Below, piece by piece: positions 1 to 5,492 of a stretch of 5,492 nt of DNA. The notes beneath the pieces are model-generated. The model saw nothing but the letters and a program-made list of their open reading frames with translations, did no database searches and had not been told where the DNA came from. This stretch comes from Acidobacteriaceae bacterium (GTDB lineage Bacteria; Acidobacteriota; Terriglobia; Terriglobales; SbA1). The translations under genes and the position numbers were made by a program. Numbering within the stretch: the stretch's first letter is position 1; every line of letters starts with the position of its first letter. The DNA lies in the NCBI GenBank assembly GCA_003136335.1, contig PLEA01000198.1, forward strand, positions 1-5,492. Reading direction: 5' to 3'.

Positions 1-479
1 GCCGCATTGGCTTCCAGCGTGGTCGCGTCAATGCCGATGGTTTTGCCTTTCAGCAATCCCGTCCGCGCCACTTGCCTCAGCACCCAGCCGAATATTTCCT
101 GATGCGTGGCTTCGTCCATCAGCCGCCGCGTCCGCGAGATGGTCACGTGATCCGGTGTTCGCTCATCGAGTCCAATTTGCAAGAACTGCCGCAAACACAA
201 AGAATCCGCCACTCGCCATGCAATGCCACGCTCGCTCTCGATCCCTTCGAAGAACCCGATCAACATCAGGCGAAAGTACATTCCTGGAGCCAGCGATGGA
301 CGACCCAGCGTCTCGTGATAGAACTTCCGGCACCACGTTTCGCAGAACTCGTCGAAACCCGCTTGCTCCAATACTTCGTTCAGCCGCCGATAGAAAGGAT
401 GTCCCGGAGCTTCGGCCAAGTCCCTGCGGTACCAAAGCTCTTCTTGCCGCTCACGCTGCTTACGCGTTCCCATCGCCAT
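1..479 (-). CDS. Insertion-sequence transposase, N-terminal part (DUF772, IS1182/IS5-like), runs off the window
   Basis: Reading the minus strand from ATG at 479 gives an open frame of 159 full codons with no stop before position 1, so the C-terminal part lies outside. The protein starts MAMGTRKQRERQEELW. Recognisable blocks are HPFYRRLNEVLEQAGFDEF (residues 27-45), GRPSLAPGMYFRLMLIGFFEG (59-79), ESERGIAWR (81-89), PDHVTISRTRRLMD (109-122) and KGKTIGIDATTLEANA (145-159). This is the usual N-terminal DUF772 region of IS1182/IS5-type DDE transposases, and D151 in GIDATTLEAN is the expected first catalytic aspartate. The enzyme would cut and join the ends of its own element. The start is supported by AGGG at 490-487, seven bases upstream; an ATG at 484 is out of frame. 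The visible part has no frameshift, so the copy could be intact and recent. The exact IS family is less certain than the transposase call. Confidence 0.9.
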   Translation of the reverse strand, partial: MAMGTRKQRERQEELWYRRDLAEAPGHPFYRRLNEVLEQAGFDEFCETWCRKFYHETLGRPSLAPGMYFRLMLIGFFEGIESERGIAWRVADSLCLRQFLQIGLDERTPDHVTISRTRRLMDEATHQEIFGWVLRQVARTGLLKGKTIGIDATTLEANA

Positions 480-529
480 AGCATCACCCTATCGTGAAAC
501 ATCCTCAGCGCAAAGTGATTAGAGCGATT
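480..529. mobile_element. Gap that should hold the outer end of the insertion sequence
   Basis: Only about 50 bases separate the transposase start (479) from the stop of the neighbouring small gene (532-530). The terminal inverted repeat on the transposase 5' side must therefore lie here or just inside the small gene. I cannot fix the boundary because the other end of the element is outside the window. A short inverted pair TCAC...GTGA (484-487 and 494-497) flanks the transposase ribosome-binding site but is too short to call a terminal repeat. Confidence 0.4.
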
Positions 530-733
530 TTAGTCAAGGTTCCCGCCAAGCAGCCTCCTGATCGCATCGTCGCCGTTCTCGCTCTCATCAGGAATGGTAT
601 AGGCGATCTTCTGTTGATTCATACTCTGCATCAGTTCTTCGATTTCTTCGGGGCGCATAGGTGCCCCGATAAGCGAACCCACCAAGAGTGGCAGGCACAA
701 CAATAGCGTGCGTAGCTTTTGCTTCATCGACAC
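530..733 (-). CDS. Small exported protein of unknown function (about 65-67 aa)
   Basis: The minus-strand frame encodes MKQKLRTLLLCLPLLVGS followed by LIGAPMRPEEIEELMQ, and ends in DAIRRLLGGNLD before TAA at 532-530. The N-terminus looks like a signal peptide: basic KQKLR, a hydrophobic stretch TLLLCLPLLVGSLIG, then a likely cleavage near GA-P. The mature part is only about 42 residues, acidic, with an EEIEEL helix and a polar PDESENGDD segment. Two starts are possible. GTG at 733 has GGAGG (743-739) five bases upstream; ATG at 727 has the same SD at 11 bases. I favour GTG on spacing. The frame is open up to an ATG at 829, but that extension is arginine-rich, lacks signal character and looks non-coding. 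I do not know its function. It resembles small hypothetical proteins I associate with Acidobacteriota, a memory-based impression. It lies 120 bases downstream of the broken small membrane gene. Confidence 0.65.
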   Translation of the reverse strand: MSMKQKLRTLLLCLPLLVGSLIGAPMRPEEIEELMQSMNQQKIAYTIPDESENGDDAIRRLLGGNLD

Positions 734-738
734 ATGGT

Positions 739-743
739 CCTCC
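739..743 (-). promoter_or_regulatory. Shine-Dalgarno GGAGG deciding the start of the small exported protein
   Basis: GGAGG on the minus strand lies five bases before GTG (733) and eleven before ATG (727). The near-ideal spacing to GTG is why that start is preferred. An ATG that partly overlaps the GTG (734-732) is in another frame and runs straight into TGA. Confidence 0.6.
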
Positions 744-765
744 CGGCAGTCGTCGCGCCAGCGGT

Positions 766-794
766 GCGGAACACGCACTGCTAACGCGGAACAC
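766..794 (-). repeat. Nine-base direct repeat in the leader of the small exported gene
   Basis: GTGTTCCGC occurs twice on the minus strand, at 794-786 and 774-766. The copies are offset by 20 bases, about two helical turns, and lie 33-61 bases upstream of the GTG start. Same-face spacing suits a dimeric DNA-binding protein, but a nine-base pair in GC-rich DNA may be chance. No convincing -35/-10 pair is visible next to it. Confidence 0.3.
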
Positions 795-822
795 CGCGGC
801 CTAATCGTTTGAGTTTCAGGCA

Positions 823-837
823 GTGTCACGTGGACAC
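823..837. repeat. Short inverted repeat GTGTCACGTGGACAC
   Basis: Arms GTGTC and GACAC enclose ACGTG, giving a 5-bp stem with a 5-base loop. It starts 16 bases after the stop of the broken membrane protein gene on the minus strand. No T-run follows, so it is not a good intrinsic terminator. It could be a weak hairpin or a CACGTG-centred protein site. Confidence 0.25.
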
Positions 838-853
838 GTTTACGTCAGGGGGA

Positions 854-1078
854 TCAGGCGGTCGGAGGAGCGCGGGAAGTGACAACCGAAAGGAAGGGAA
901 ATGCCGGGGCGTCGCTGTTTTCGCTCTCGCGGCTTATCGGAGCAATGACGACGGCAGCGACGAAGACTAACAGCGGAACGAGAATAGCCTATAACAGGCC
1001 GGGTGCAGCCGGGGTTATCGCGGCCAACATCACGGCCACGACACAGAGAAAGGCGATCAGTCTGCGCACGGAAAACAT
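854..1078 (-). pseudogene. Small two-helix membrane protein interrupted by an in-frame amber codon
   Basis: The minus strand from ATG at 1078 reads MFSVRRLIAFLCVVAVMLAA then ITPAAPGLL, meets TAG (991-989, codon 30), and continues in the same frame as AILVPLLVFVAAVVIAPISR to a final TGA at 856-854, 74 codons plus stop. Both sides look like one protein: a basic N-terminus, a hydrophobic helix (residues 7-22), a PAAPG turn, a second hydrophobic helix (about 31-47), then a polar tail (SRESENSDAP) ending FPFLSVVTSRAPPTA. A single G-to-A change of TGG (Trp) to TAG would explain the break, and Trp would fit between LL and AILVPLL at the membrane edge. The SD is weak (AGGTCGGGA-like, a few bases before ATG). 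Function is unknown. Alternatives are a 29-residue peptide as the true product, a sequencing error, or suppression of the amber codon. I take it as a recently inactivated gene. Confidence 0.55.
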
Positions 1079-1231
1079 GGTCCCGACCTACTGCCCAATG
1101 ATACACCTTGAGCAATGCAGTTTAGACACGGGCTGCTAGGTTCTGATCGCGTAGGGCTGAAGTGTGGACTTGCAAAGTTCGCGATGCACACCAACGGTCG
1201 CAATGTAATACCCAGTCAATAGCTCGATGTT
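1079..1231. other. Intergenic stretch without a recognisable gene
   Basis: No frame here reads like protein on either strand. On the minus strand, TATCAT just upstream of the 1078 start could act as a -10 element for the small membrane gene, but I see no matching -35 at proper spacing. I see no strong hairpin plus T-run and no tRNA-like fold. Confidence 0.4.
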
Positions 1232-1405
1232 CTACTTCACACCATCGCGATTTCCGGGTTGTCCCGCGTGCGAACCAAACTTTTTCACTTGCTGGTAATC
1301 CCATCCCTTGCGCCACATCCAGTAGTGATGGAAGTCGAGATTGAAGGGCTGGGCGTACTCCGCAATCACGTGGTTGGGAGCGCCTGAGCGAACCCAGTCG
1401 ACGAG
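1232..1405 (-). pseudogene. Orphan C-terminal coding remnant, family not recognised
   Basis: On the minus strand, 57 codons lie between an upstream TGA (1408-1406) and TAG (1234-1232). They read LVDWVRSGAPNHVIAEYAQP, then FNLDFHHYWMWRKGWDYQQV, then KKFGSHAGQPGNRDGVK. There is no ATG or GTG near the front, so it cannot begin as a normal gene, yet the composition (three Trp, three Tyr, HHYWMWRKGWDY, a tidy polar end) is far more protein-like than the overlapping frames. The best reading is the 3' end of a decayed gene whose 5' part was lost where the regulator gene now ends, about 20 bases away. I could not assign a family; a carbohydrate-active or other secreted enzyme would fit the neighbourhood, but nothing in the sequence proves it. 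Confidence 0.45.
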
Positions 1406-1426
1406 TCATCGTAAGTATTCACTCGC

Positions 1427-3328
1427 TCACGAGGAAGTAGCGCTGCTCATTAGCCACGGCCAGAGAGGAGCCGCCGACAGGGGTTCCCAGCGGTGTGGCT
1501 GGCTGGCAAATTCGCGCGGCGTACACTTCACATATTTCTTAAAGACCGAGGCAAAGTAAGCGGGATTGCAGAAGCCGCAACGTTCGGCCACTTCCGCGAC
1601 ATTGAACCGAGGATCCAGAAGGGCGCGCTTGGCCAATTCTACGCGTTGCCGGATCAAGAACTGCTCCAGCGTCATCCCGGTCGTCCGCCGGAACACCCGG
1701 CTCAAATGGCCACAAGAAAGATGAACGGCCTCCGCCAGTTGTTGAATCGTAATCTGGGCTGCGCCCCGTTCCTCGACGGACTGGCTCACGGCCAGCACAA
1801 TCTTGTGCTCACGCTGGCTGAACGCGGAAGCCATCTGCTGCGAAACCAGGTCAGCGAACCGGCGGAATGCTTCGCCTGCCCCAAAAGGGCTGGGAGCATG
1901 GAGCACGCTGGTCGTCGCTTTCTCCTTGGCCGCTTTAATTTGAATCGGATCCACGCCGCTGCTCACGGTCTCCAGCGCCAGGTGCTCGATGGCCCAGGTA
2001 AGCAAGGCTCGCGACTGCTGTATCTCAGCGGGGGAGTGATCCGATGGCATCACGAGAGCGAGAAATTCCCGCATGACACTCGACACGCTGGTCCCGTGCC
2101 GGAATGCTTTGACCAATCGAGCCATGACTTCAGAAGGTTGAGCCTTTTGCGATTTCGGATCGCTGAAGAATGAAACCAGAGTGTCGCCTGTATCCAGCGC
2201 AGCGCACGCTTCCTGGTACGCCTTGAGGAGTTCGGCCGGTTGACGGTGCTCTTCGCTGACGCCGATGCGTACGGGCGCATTCGTTTGGAAGTGTACTTTG
2301 GCTAAAATGCTCTCCGCCATTTCCTCCAGCGAGAGGCGTTGGTGGCTGCGGTTGCGCACCTCCTGGCTGGTAAAGATGCAGATCTCTCCCGGCCGTACTA
2401 CCATAGCCAGCGAGTTTGGCAGACTCTGGCAGAAGTCTTCCACAACATGCGACAGGCGATTCAGAGTAAGCGCCGGGCCGACGCCTTGACGCCCGGAATC
2501 CGCGCGCAAATGTTCTATCTGCAGAACCAGCACCCGCTCCGGAAGCCTTTGCAGCCCGGCGCGATTGGCGAGCGCCTTCAGTTCCGGAAAATCGCCCACT
2601 TCTCCCGACAGCAGAATCGAGGCCAGTTCCTTACGATCCAGGCTCAGTTCCCGGTCGTGGTTTCTCTGAAATTCGCTGATCAGTTGCAGGCGCTTCCAGG
2701 AATTCGAAATATACCTCGCGAACAATTCCAGAATTCGAACCATCTCGGCAACTTGCGCCTGATGGACTACTGGCACCTGGTAATAAGCAGCTTCCAGACT
2801 CTTGAAGTTGATGTGAGGTTGCCCGGCCAGAGTCTCGCGTACAAAGCGGAATCCCTCTGGAGTGGGCGGAGTGGTCGACACTTGTCCGGAAAACAGCGTG
2901 CCCAGATACTGACCGTCGCAAATCACGGGCACCGCGATGTCCGTGAGCCCGACGTGACAACCATAAACCTGGGTACAACCGGTGGCGCGGCATCGTTGCT
3001 TGGCCGGGACGTCAGAACGAGCGCAAGTTTCCTCTTCATGGGCGCCGAAACCGTGGACCAGATCGCAGAAAAGGGTGCTCGGGGAATTGCGGTTCGCTTC
3101 CGAAGTTCCCGCGGGCTGCAGCTGCACCAGGGCGTCCCCGGTTCCTACGCGGCTCTTGAATTTTACCTTGAGGGGATCGAGTTCTTCCCATTCCTCGTGC
3201 CACATGAGTTCGACGTTGCGAATCGGGCTGGTGTTGTTGAGCAGCAGAAGGAAGTGCTTGAAGAGTTCCAAATCCTTTTGGAACTCCCGCCGCAGAGTTC
3301 CGCTCAGCACAGTATGTTGCTTTTTCAT
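1427..3328 (-). CDS. PocR-domain AraC-family transcriptional regulator
   Basis: A 633-residue cytoplasmic regulator predicted to bind a small ligand and control nearby promoters. Domains in order: PocR sensory domain (about 15-210), with FCDLVHGFG (87-95), C102 and CHVGLTDIAVPVICDGQYLG (124-143), the family signature including C88, C102 and C124; a CdaR/GGDEF-like middle domain (about 230-390, starting RKELASILLSGEV and including RVLVLQIEHL and VRIGVSEEHR); a linker; and an AraC DNA-binding domain (about 510-608) with two HTH units, LAEAVHLSCGHLSRVFRRTTG and VAERCGFCNPAYFASVFKKY, ending TPREF. A 25-residue Trp/Pro-rich tail follows. I chose ATG at 3328 because GGGGA lies eight bases upstream; ATG at 3385 is in frame (652 aa) but has no SD. 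PocR domains are known or proposed to sense small organic ligands such as 1,2-propanediol. Here a sugar or sugar-derived ligand is inferred from the upstream glycosidase and dehydrogenase genes. Confidence 0.88.
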   Translation of the reverse strand: MKKQHTVLSGTLRREFQKDLELFKHFLLLLNNTSPIRNVELMWHEEWEELDPLKVKFKSRVGTGDALVQLQPAGTSEANRNSPSTLFCDLVHGFGAHEEETCARSDVPAKQRCRATGCTQVYGCHVGLTDIAVPVICDGQYLGTLFSGQVSTTPPTPEGFRFVRETLAGQPHINFKSLEAAYYQVPVVHQAQVAEMVRILELFARYISNSWKRLQLISEFQRNHDRELSLDRKELASILLSGEVGDFPELKALANRAGLQRLPERVLVLQIEHLRADSGRQGVGPALTLNRLSHVVEDFCQSLPNSLAMVVRPGEICIFTSQEVRNRSHQRLSLEEMAESILAKVHFQTNAPVRIGVSEEHRQPAELLKAYQEACAALDTGDTLVSFFSDPKSQKAQPSEVMARLVKAFRHGTSVSSVMREFLALVMPSDHSPAEIQQSRALLTWAIEHLALETVSSGVDPIQIKAAKEKATTSVLHAPSPFGAGEAFRRFADLVSQQMASAFSQREHKIVLAVSQSVEERGAAQITIQQLAEAVHLSCGHLSRVFRRTTGMTLEQFLIRQRVELAKRALLDPRFNVAEVAERCGFCNPAYFASVFKKYVKCTPREFASQPHRWEPLSAAPLWPWLMSSATSS

Positions 3329-3335
3329 GTTGCGA

Positions 3336-3351
3336 GTCCCCAGATGGGGAC
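3336..3351 (-). promoter_or_regulatory. Hairpin masking the ribosome-binding site of the PocR-AraC gene
   Basis: On the minus strand GTCCCCATCTGGGGAC forms a perfect 6-bp stem with a 4-base loop. Its 3' arm contains GGGGA, the likely SD for ATG 3328. In mRNA it could hide the SD and lower translation; as DNA it could be a binding site. If translation began at 3385 instead, these bases would be codons for residues 12-17. Confidence 0.4.
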
Positions 3352-3402
3352 GGATTGTATTACAGACATCCGCCGAAGGCATCATTAAAACGAAGGGAGA
3401 CT

Positions 3403-3416
3403 ATCGTTTAAATGAT
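3403..3416 (-). promoter_or_regulatory. AT-rich near-palindrome upstream of the regulator gene, candidate operator
   Basis: ATCGTTTAAATGAT is symmetric apart from one mismatched pair, and sits 75-88 bases upstream of the preferred start (3328), between the SDR stop and the regulator. It is the most AT-rich spot in this GC-rich neighbourhood. On the minus strand TTCGCT and GATAGT lie 17 bases apart across it and could be a weak -35/-10 pair. The site could be an operator or promoter allowing separate control of the regulator. Confidence 0.3.
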
Positions 3417-3436
3417 CCGATAAGCGAATATTGGTG

Positions 3437-4240
3437 CTAGGAGTGGGCCCGCACGGTAAGCCCGCCGTCGACGATCAGATCCGTGCCGGTAATGAAGGAG
3501 GAACTGTCCGAAGCCAGAAACAACGCGGCCTCGCTGACATCGGCAGGCATTCCACGACGCCCCAGGGGATGGAGCGCCGTGGTCTGCTCAGCCAGCGCCT
3601 TCGGGTCGGGAGAGTTGCGAAGGTATTCTTCCCACAGCCGCGTGTCGATATATCCAGGACAAATGCAGTTCACGCGAATGTGCCGGCTCGACAGCTCCAA
3701 GGCCAGATTGCGTGTCAGCGCTACCATGCCAGCCTTCGAGCAAGCGTAAGGAATGGAGTCGGGGAAAGCATGGGAGGCGTGGATGGAGCTGATGTTCACG
3801 ATCGCGCCGCCGGCCTCGGAAAACAGTGGTACCACCGCCCGTGTCAGCAGGAACGCGCCGCGCAGGTTCACATCCAGCACCAGATCCCAGTCCGCGATGG
3901 TCAACTTCTCGAGAGATTTCTCGACTTCGATGCCGGCATTATTCACCAAAATGTCCACTCGGCCATGAAACTTCTGCAGAGCATCTACCGCATCTTGAAT
4001 CTCAGTTGGTTCCCGTAGGTCGCCCAGAAGATACTTTACTGGCAAAGCCGGATTCTGCAGGGTGAGATCGGCGGCAGTGTTGTTCCCGCTTCGCGCGTCG
4101 CAGTCGAGGATGAAGACGCATGCGCCCTCTCGTTGGAAGAGAGTTGCAATCGTGCGCCCTATGCCCTGTGCGCCTCCGCTGATGAGTGCGACCCGGCCAG
4201 CAAGCCGGTTCACGGATTTCGATTCGTTCATGGTCAACAT
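3437..4240 (-). CDS. Classical short-chain dehydrogenase/reductase (SDR), NAD(H)-type, sugar dehydrogenase-like
   Basis: A complete 267-residue Rossmann-fold oxidoreductase. The nucleotide-binding glycine motif is SGGAQGIG (21-28); D46 at the end of the second strand (FILD) favours NAD(H) over NADP(H). D74 in GDLRE and NNAG (100-103) are in place. The catalytic tetrad is N125, S152, Y165 and K169, with YACSK intact, followed by RVNCICPGYIDT and the C-terminal GTDLIVDGG. Length is normal for a classical SDR. The start at 4240 has AAGAG eight bases upstream; ATG at 4231 is an alternative. It begins 34 bases after the glycosidase stop on the same strand, so the two are probably co-transcribed. 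Family knowledge supports a soluble NAD-dependent alcohol/sugar dehydrogenase. Galactose, fucose or another sugar as substrate is inferred from context; the sequence alone does not fix it. Confidence 0.92.
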   Translation of the reverse strand: MLTMNESKSVNRLAGRVALISGGAQGIGRTIATLFQREGACVFILDCDARSGNNTAADLTLQNPALPVKYLLGDLREPTEIQDAVDALQKFHGRVDILVNNAGIEVEKSLEKLTIADWDLVLDVNLRGAFLLTRAVVPLFSEAGGAIVNISSIHASHAFPDSIPYACSKAGMVALTRNLALELSSRHIRVNCICPGYIDTRLWEEYLRNSPDPKALAEQTTALHPLGRRGMPADVSEAALFLASDSSSFITGTDLIVDGGLTVRAHS

Positions 4241-4274
4241 ATTTTCAACTCTTCTGCTGCAACCCTTGTGTCTC

Positions 4275-5492
4275 CTACTGTGCGGCGCCCTCGATGAAAA
4301 TCAGTTCGGAACTGTTCGGTAACGGAAGTGTCACGTTCAGCCCTCGCGTCATGAGTTCCCCGCCCGTGACAGTCCGATCCGGAGCGCTGTGATCGTAAAA
4401 CTTGAGCAAGTAGCGGCCCGACGGCTGAAGTCCTTCCAGCGCGTACACATGCATCTTCTCTCCTTCGACCGTTCCCCGAAATGCATAAACCACGCCCCGC
4501 TGGCGAGTTGAGTCCCAGTACTCGATCCCATCCCAGTGAACGCCGTCGGGGCGAGGGGAGACATGATACAGGCTGGCATCTCGGATCAACGAGCGAAGTT
4601 CTTTCTGGTAGAGATCGATTTCTTTCTTGGCTTCGGCGTGCTGTTCGGGCGACCATGCGTTCGTGTCAGTCATGATGGTCAGCCAACCCATCATGCCGCT
4701 GCGCAGCATGTAGCGGAAGTTTTCGATTTGCGGCGTTGGCCATTTTTCCACGTAGCTTTCCAACATGGCGGCAGGCAGCACATGACTGGTGTCGTAAAAC
4801 GCCCGCCGGTTCGAAAGCGGGTCATACGTGTCCGTGATTGAAAAATAGTCGCCGTGCGCGGCGCTGCCGAAGTCGACCATCCTTCCGCCATCGTTGCATA
4901 TTTCAAACAGCAGCCCGGGATGATCGTGGCGCAGCTTGGAATAAATATCGTAGTAGGCTCGGACCGCATGGTAGCTGACATCGGTGGAATTCGAGCTGTC
5001 CACAAAGTACGAACCCCATGACTTGTAGATGCACTTGTTCAGCGGATCGGGAGCTGCGTGCGGATGATCAGTGCGATCGCATCCGTGCGCGACGAGGTAG
5101 CCGTCGTGCTCCAGCATATCGAGATGGTAATCGCTGACGATGCGTTCGACTTCGTGCTGCGCCCACTGCTTGGCCTTGGGCACTCCAAGATCAATGGTCT
5201 GCCCTTTGAATGGCTCCGGCTTCCAGTCGGAAGGCAGGTCGGTGACCATCCAATCGCGAACCTTGGGATCGCGCGCATTCAACGCTCCGGCTTCGGTCGA
5301 TAACCCAGCCTGGGTCCAGTCAACCCATAGACCAAACTTCAAACCGTGCTGGTGAGCATCGTCGGCGATGACGGCAAGACCGTGAGGAAATTTCTGTGGA
5401 TTGGGATACCAGTCGCCCACGCCGCGAAACCATCCGGCGTCGACATGGAACATATCCACTCCCAGTTCGGCGGAGTCGCGAATCATGCGCAG
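4275..5492 (-). CDS. GH36-like alpha-galactosidase (melibiase-type, clan GH-D), C-terminal part
   Basis: The frame is open from the window edge and ends at TAG (4277-4275); 405 residues are visible and the N-terminus, normally a beta-sandwich domain in GH36, is outside. Numbering from the first Met (5486): VDAGWF (15-20), GDWYPNPQKFPHGL (24-37) and HGLKFGLWVDW (47-57) are the typical early barrel strands. LEHDGYL (125-131) is where the nucleophile Asp is expected, giving D128. FEICNDGGRMVDFG (194-207) and SITDTYDP (216-223) follow; D219 fits the acid/base position. SYVEKWP and FRYMLRSGMMGWLTI end the barrel, and about 305-403 is a small beta domain. The enzyme would hydrolyse alpha-galactosides or a related substrate. 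The residue before the nucleophile motif is unusual (EHD instead of the common K-W/Y-D), so substrate preference may differ. A signal peptide cannot be assessed. It heads the apparent operon with the SDR. Confidence 0.85.
   Translation of the reverse strand: MRMIRDSAELGVDMFHVDAGWFRGVGDWYPNPQKFPHGLAVIADDAHQHGLKFGLWVDWTQAGLSTEAGALNARDPKVRDWMVTDLPSDWKPEPFKGQTIDLGVPKAKQWAQHEVERIVSDYHLDMLEHDGYLVAHGCDRTDHPHAAPDPLNKCIYKSWGSYFVDSSNSTDVSYHAVRAYYDIYSKLRHDHPGLLFEICNDGGRMVDFGSAAHGDYFSITDTYDPLSNRRAFYDTSHVLPAAMLESYVEKWPTPQIENFRYMLRSGMMGWLTIMTDTNAWSPEQHAEAKKEIDLYQKELRSLIRDASLYHVSPRPDGVHWDGIEYWDSTRQRGVVYAFRGTVEGEKMHVYALEGLQPSGRYLLKFYDHSAPDRTVTGGELMTRGLNVTLPLPNSSELIFIEGAAQ

Noticed and set aside
72..497. Plus-strand open frames of 141 and 108 codons
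   Set aside because: Antisense to the transposase, which reads cleanly through this stretch on the minus strand.
734..829. N-terminal extension of the small exported protein to ATG 829
   Set aside because: It would bury the signal peptide behind 32-34 arginine-rich residues, and a good SD sits next to the inner start.
823..837. Intrinsic terminator after the small membrane gene
   Set aside because: The stem is only 5 bp and no T-run follows on the minus strand.
989..991. Amber codon as pyrrolysine or other recoding
   Set aside because: No methylamine-type gene, tRNA-Pyl or other recoding signal is visible; a simple Trp-to-stop mutation or base-call error is more economical.
1122..1409. Minus-strand 95-codon frame starting with ATG at 1409
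   Set aside because: Overlaps the orphan fragment in another frame. Its translation is low in aromatic and structured motifs and reads as noise, while the neighbouring frame is protein-like.
1493..2173. Plus-strand open frame of 226 codons
   Set aside because: Antisense to the AraC DNA-binding end of the regulator; no recognisable motif.
2339..3388. Long plus-strand open frame (349 codons)
   Set aside because: It lies antisense to the PocR-AraC gene, whose minus-strand translation has clear domain motifs; the plus translation has none. GC-rich codon bias creates such mirror frames.
3431..4018. Plus-strand open frame of 195 codons
   Set aside because: Antisense to the SDR gene, whose tetrad and NAD motifs are intact on the other strand.

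Overview
The window is GC-rich and every gene I can support lies on the minus strand. The gene families (a PocR-type AraC regulator beside a clan GH-D glycosidase and a sugar-type SDR, plus two very small secreted/membrane proteins) resemble genomes of soil Acidobacteriota (Koribacter/Sulfotelmatobacter-like). That placement rests on protein style recalled from memory, not on a search, and is moderate confidence only.

Right to left, in the direction of transcription: (1) 5492-4275, the C-terminal 405 codons of a GH36-like alpha-galactosidase (melibiase-type TIM barrel plus C-terminal beta domain), entering from beyond the window edge. (2) 4240-3437, a complete classical short-chain dehydrogenase/reductase 34 bases downstream. 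(3) 3328-1427, a 633-residue regulator with a PocR ligand-sensing domain, a CdaR/GGDEF-like middle domain and a C-terminal AraC HTH. It is preceded by a leader with a near-palindrome and a hairpin that buries its ribosome-binding site. These three look like a carbohydrate-utilisation cluster: release of a galactoside or related sugar, NAD(P)-linked oxidation of the sugar or a derivative, and a ligand-responsive regulator.

Downstream of the regulator the DNA becomes eroded: an orphan C-terminal reading frame of unknown family (1405-1232), about 150 bases with no gene, a two-helix small membrane protein gene interrupted by an in-frame amber codon (1078-854), and a small exported protein (about 733-530). 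The window ends in the first 159 codons of an insertion-sequence transposase (479-1, DUF772/IS1182- or IS5-like). Its element must begin in the roughly 50 bases after the small exported gene, or inside that gene's end.

No tRNA, rRNA, CRISPR array or defence system is visible. The points most worth a second look are the amber-interrupted small protein, the orphan coding fragment, the SD-masking hairpin ahead of the PocR-AraC gene and the unusual residues around the glycosidase nucleophile.
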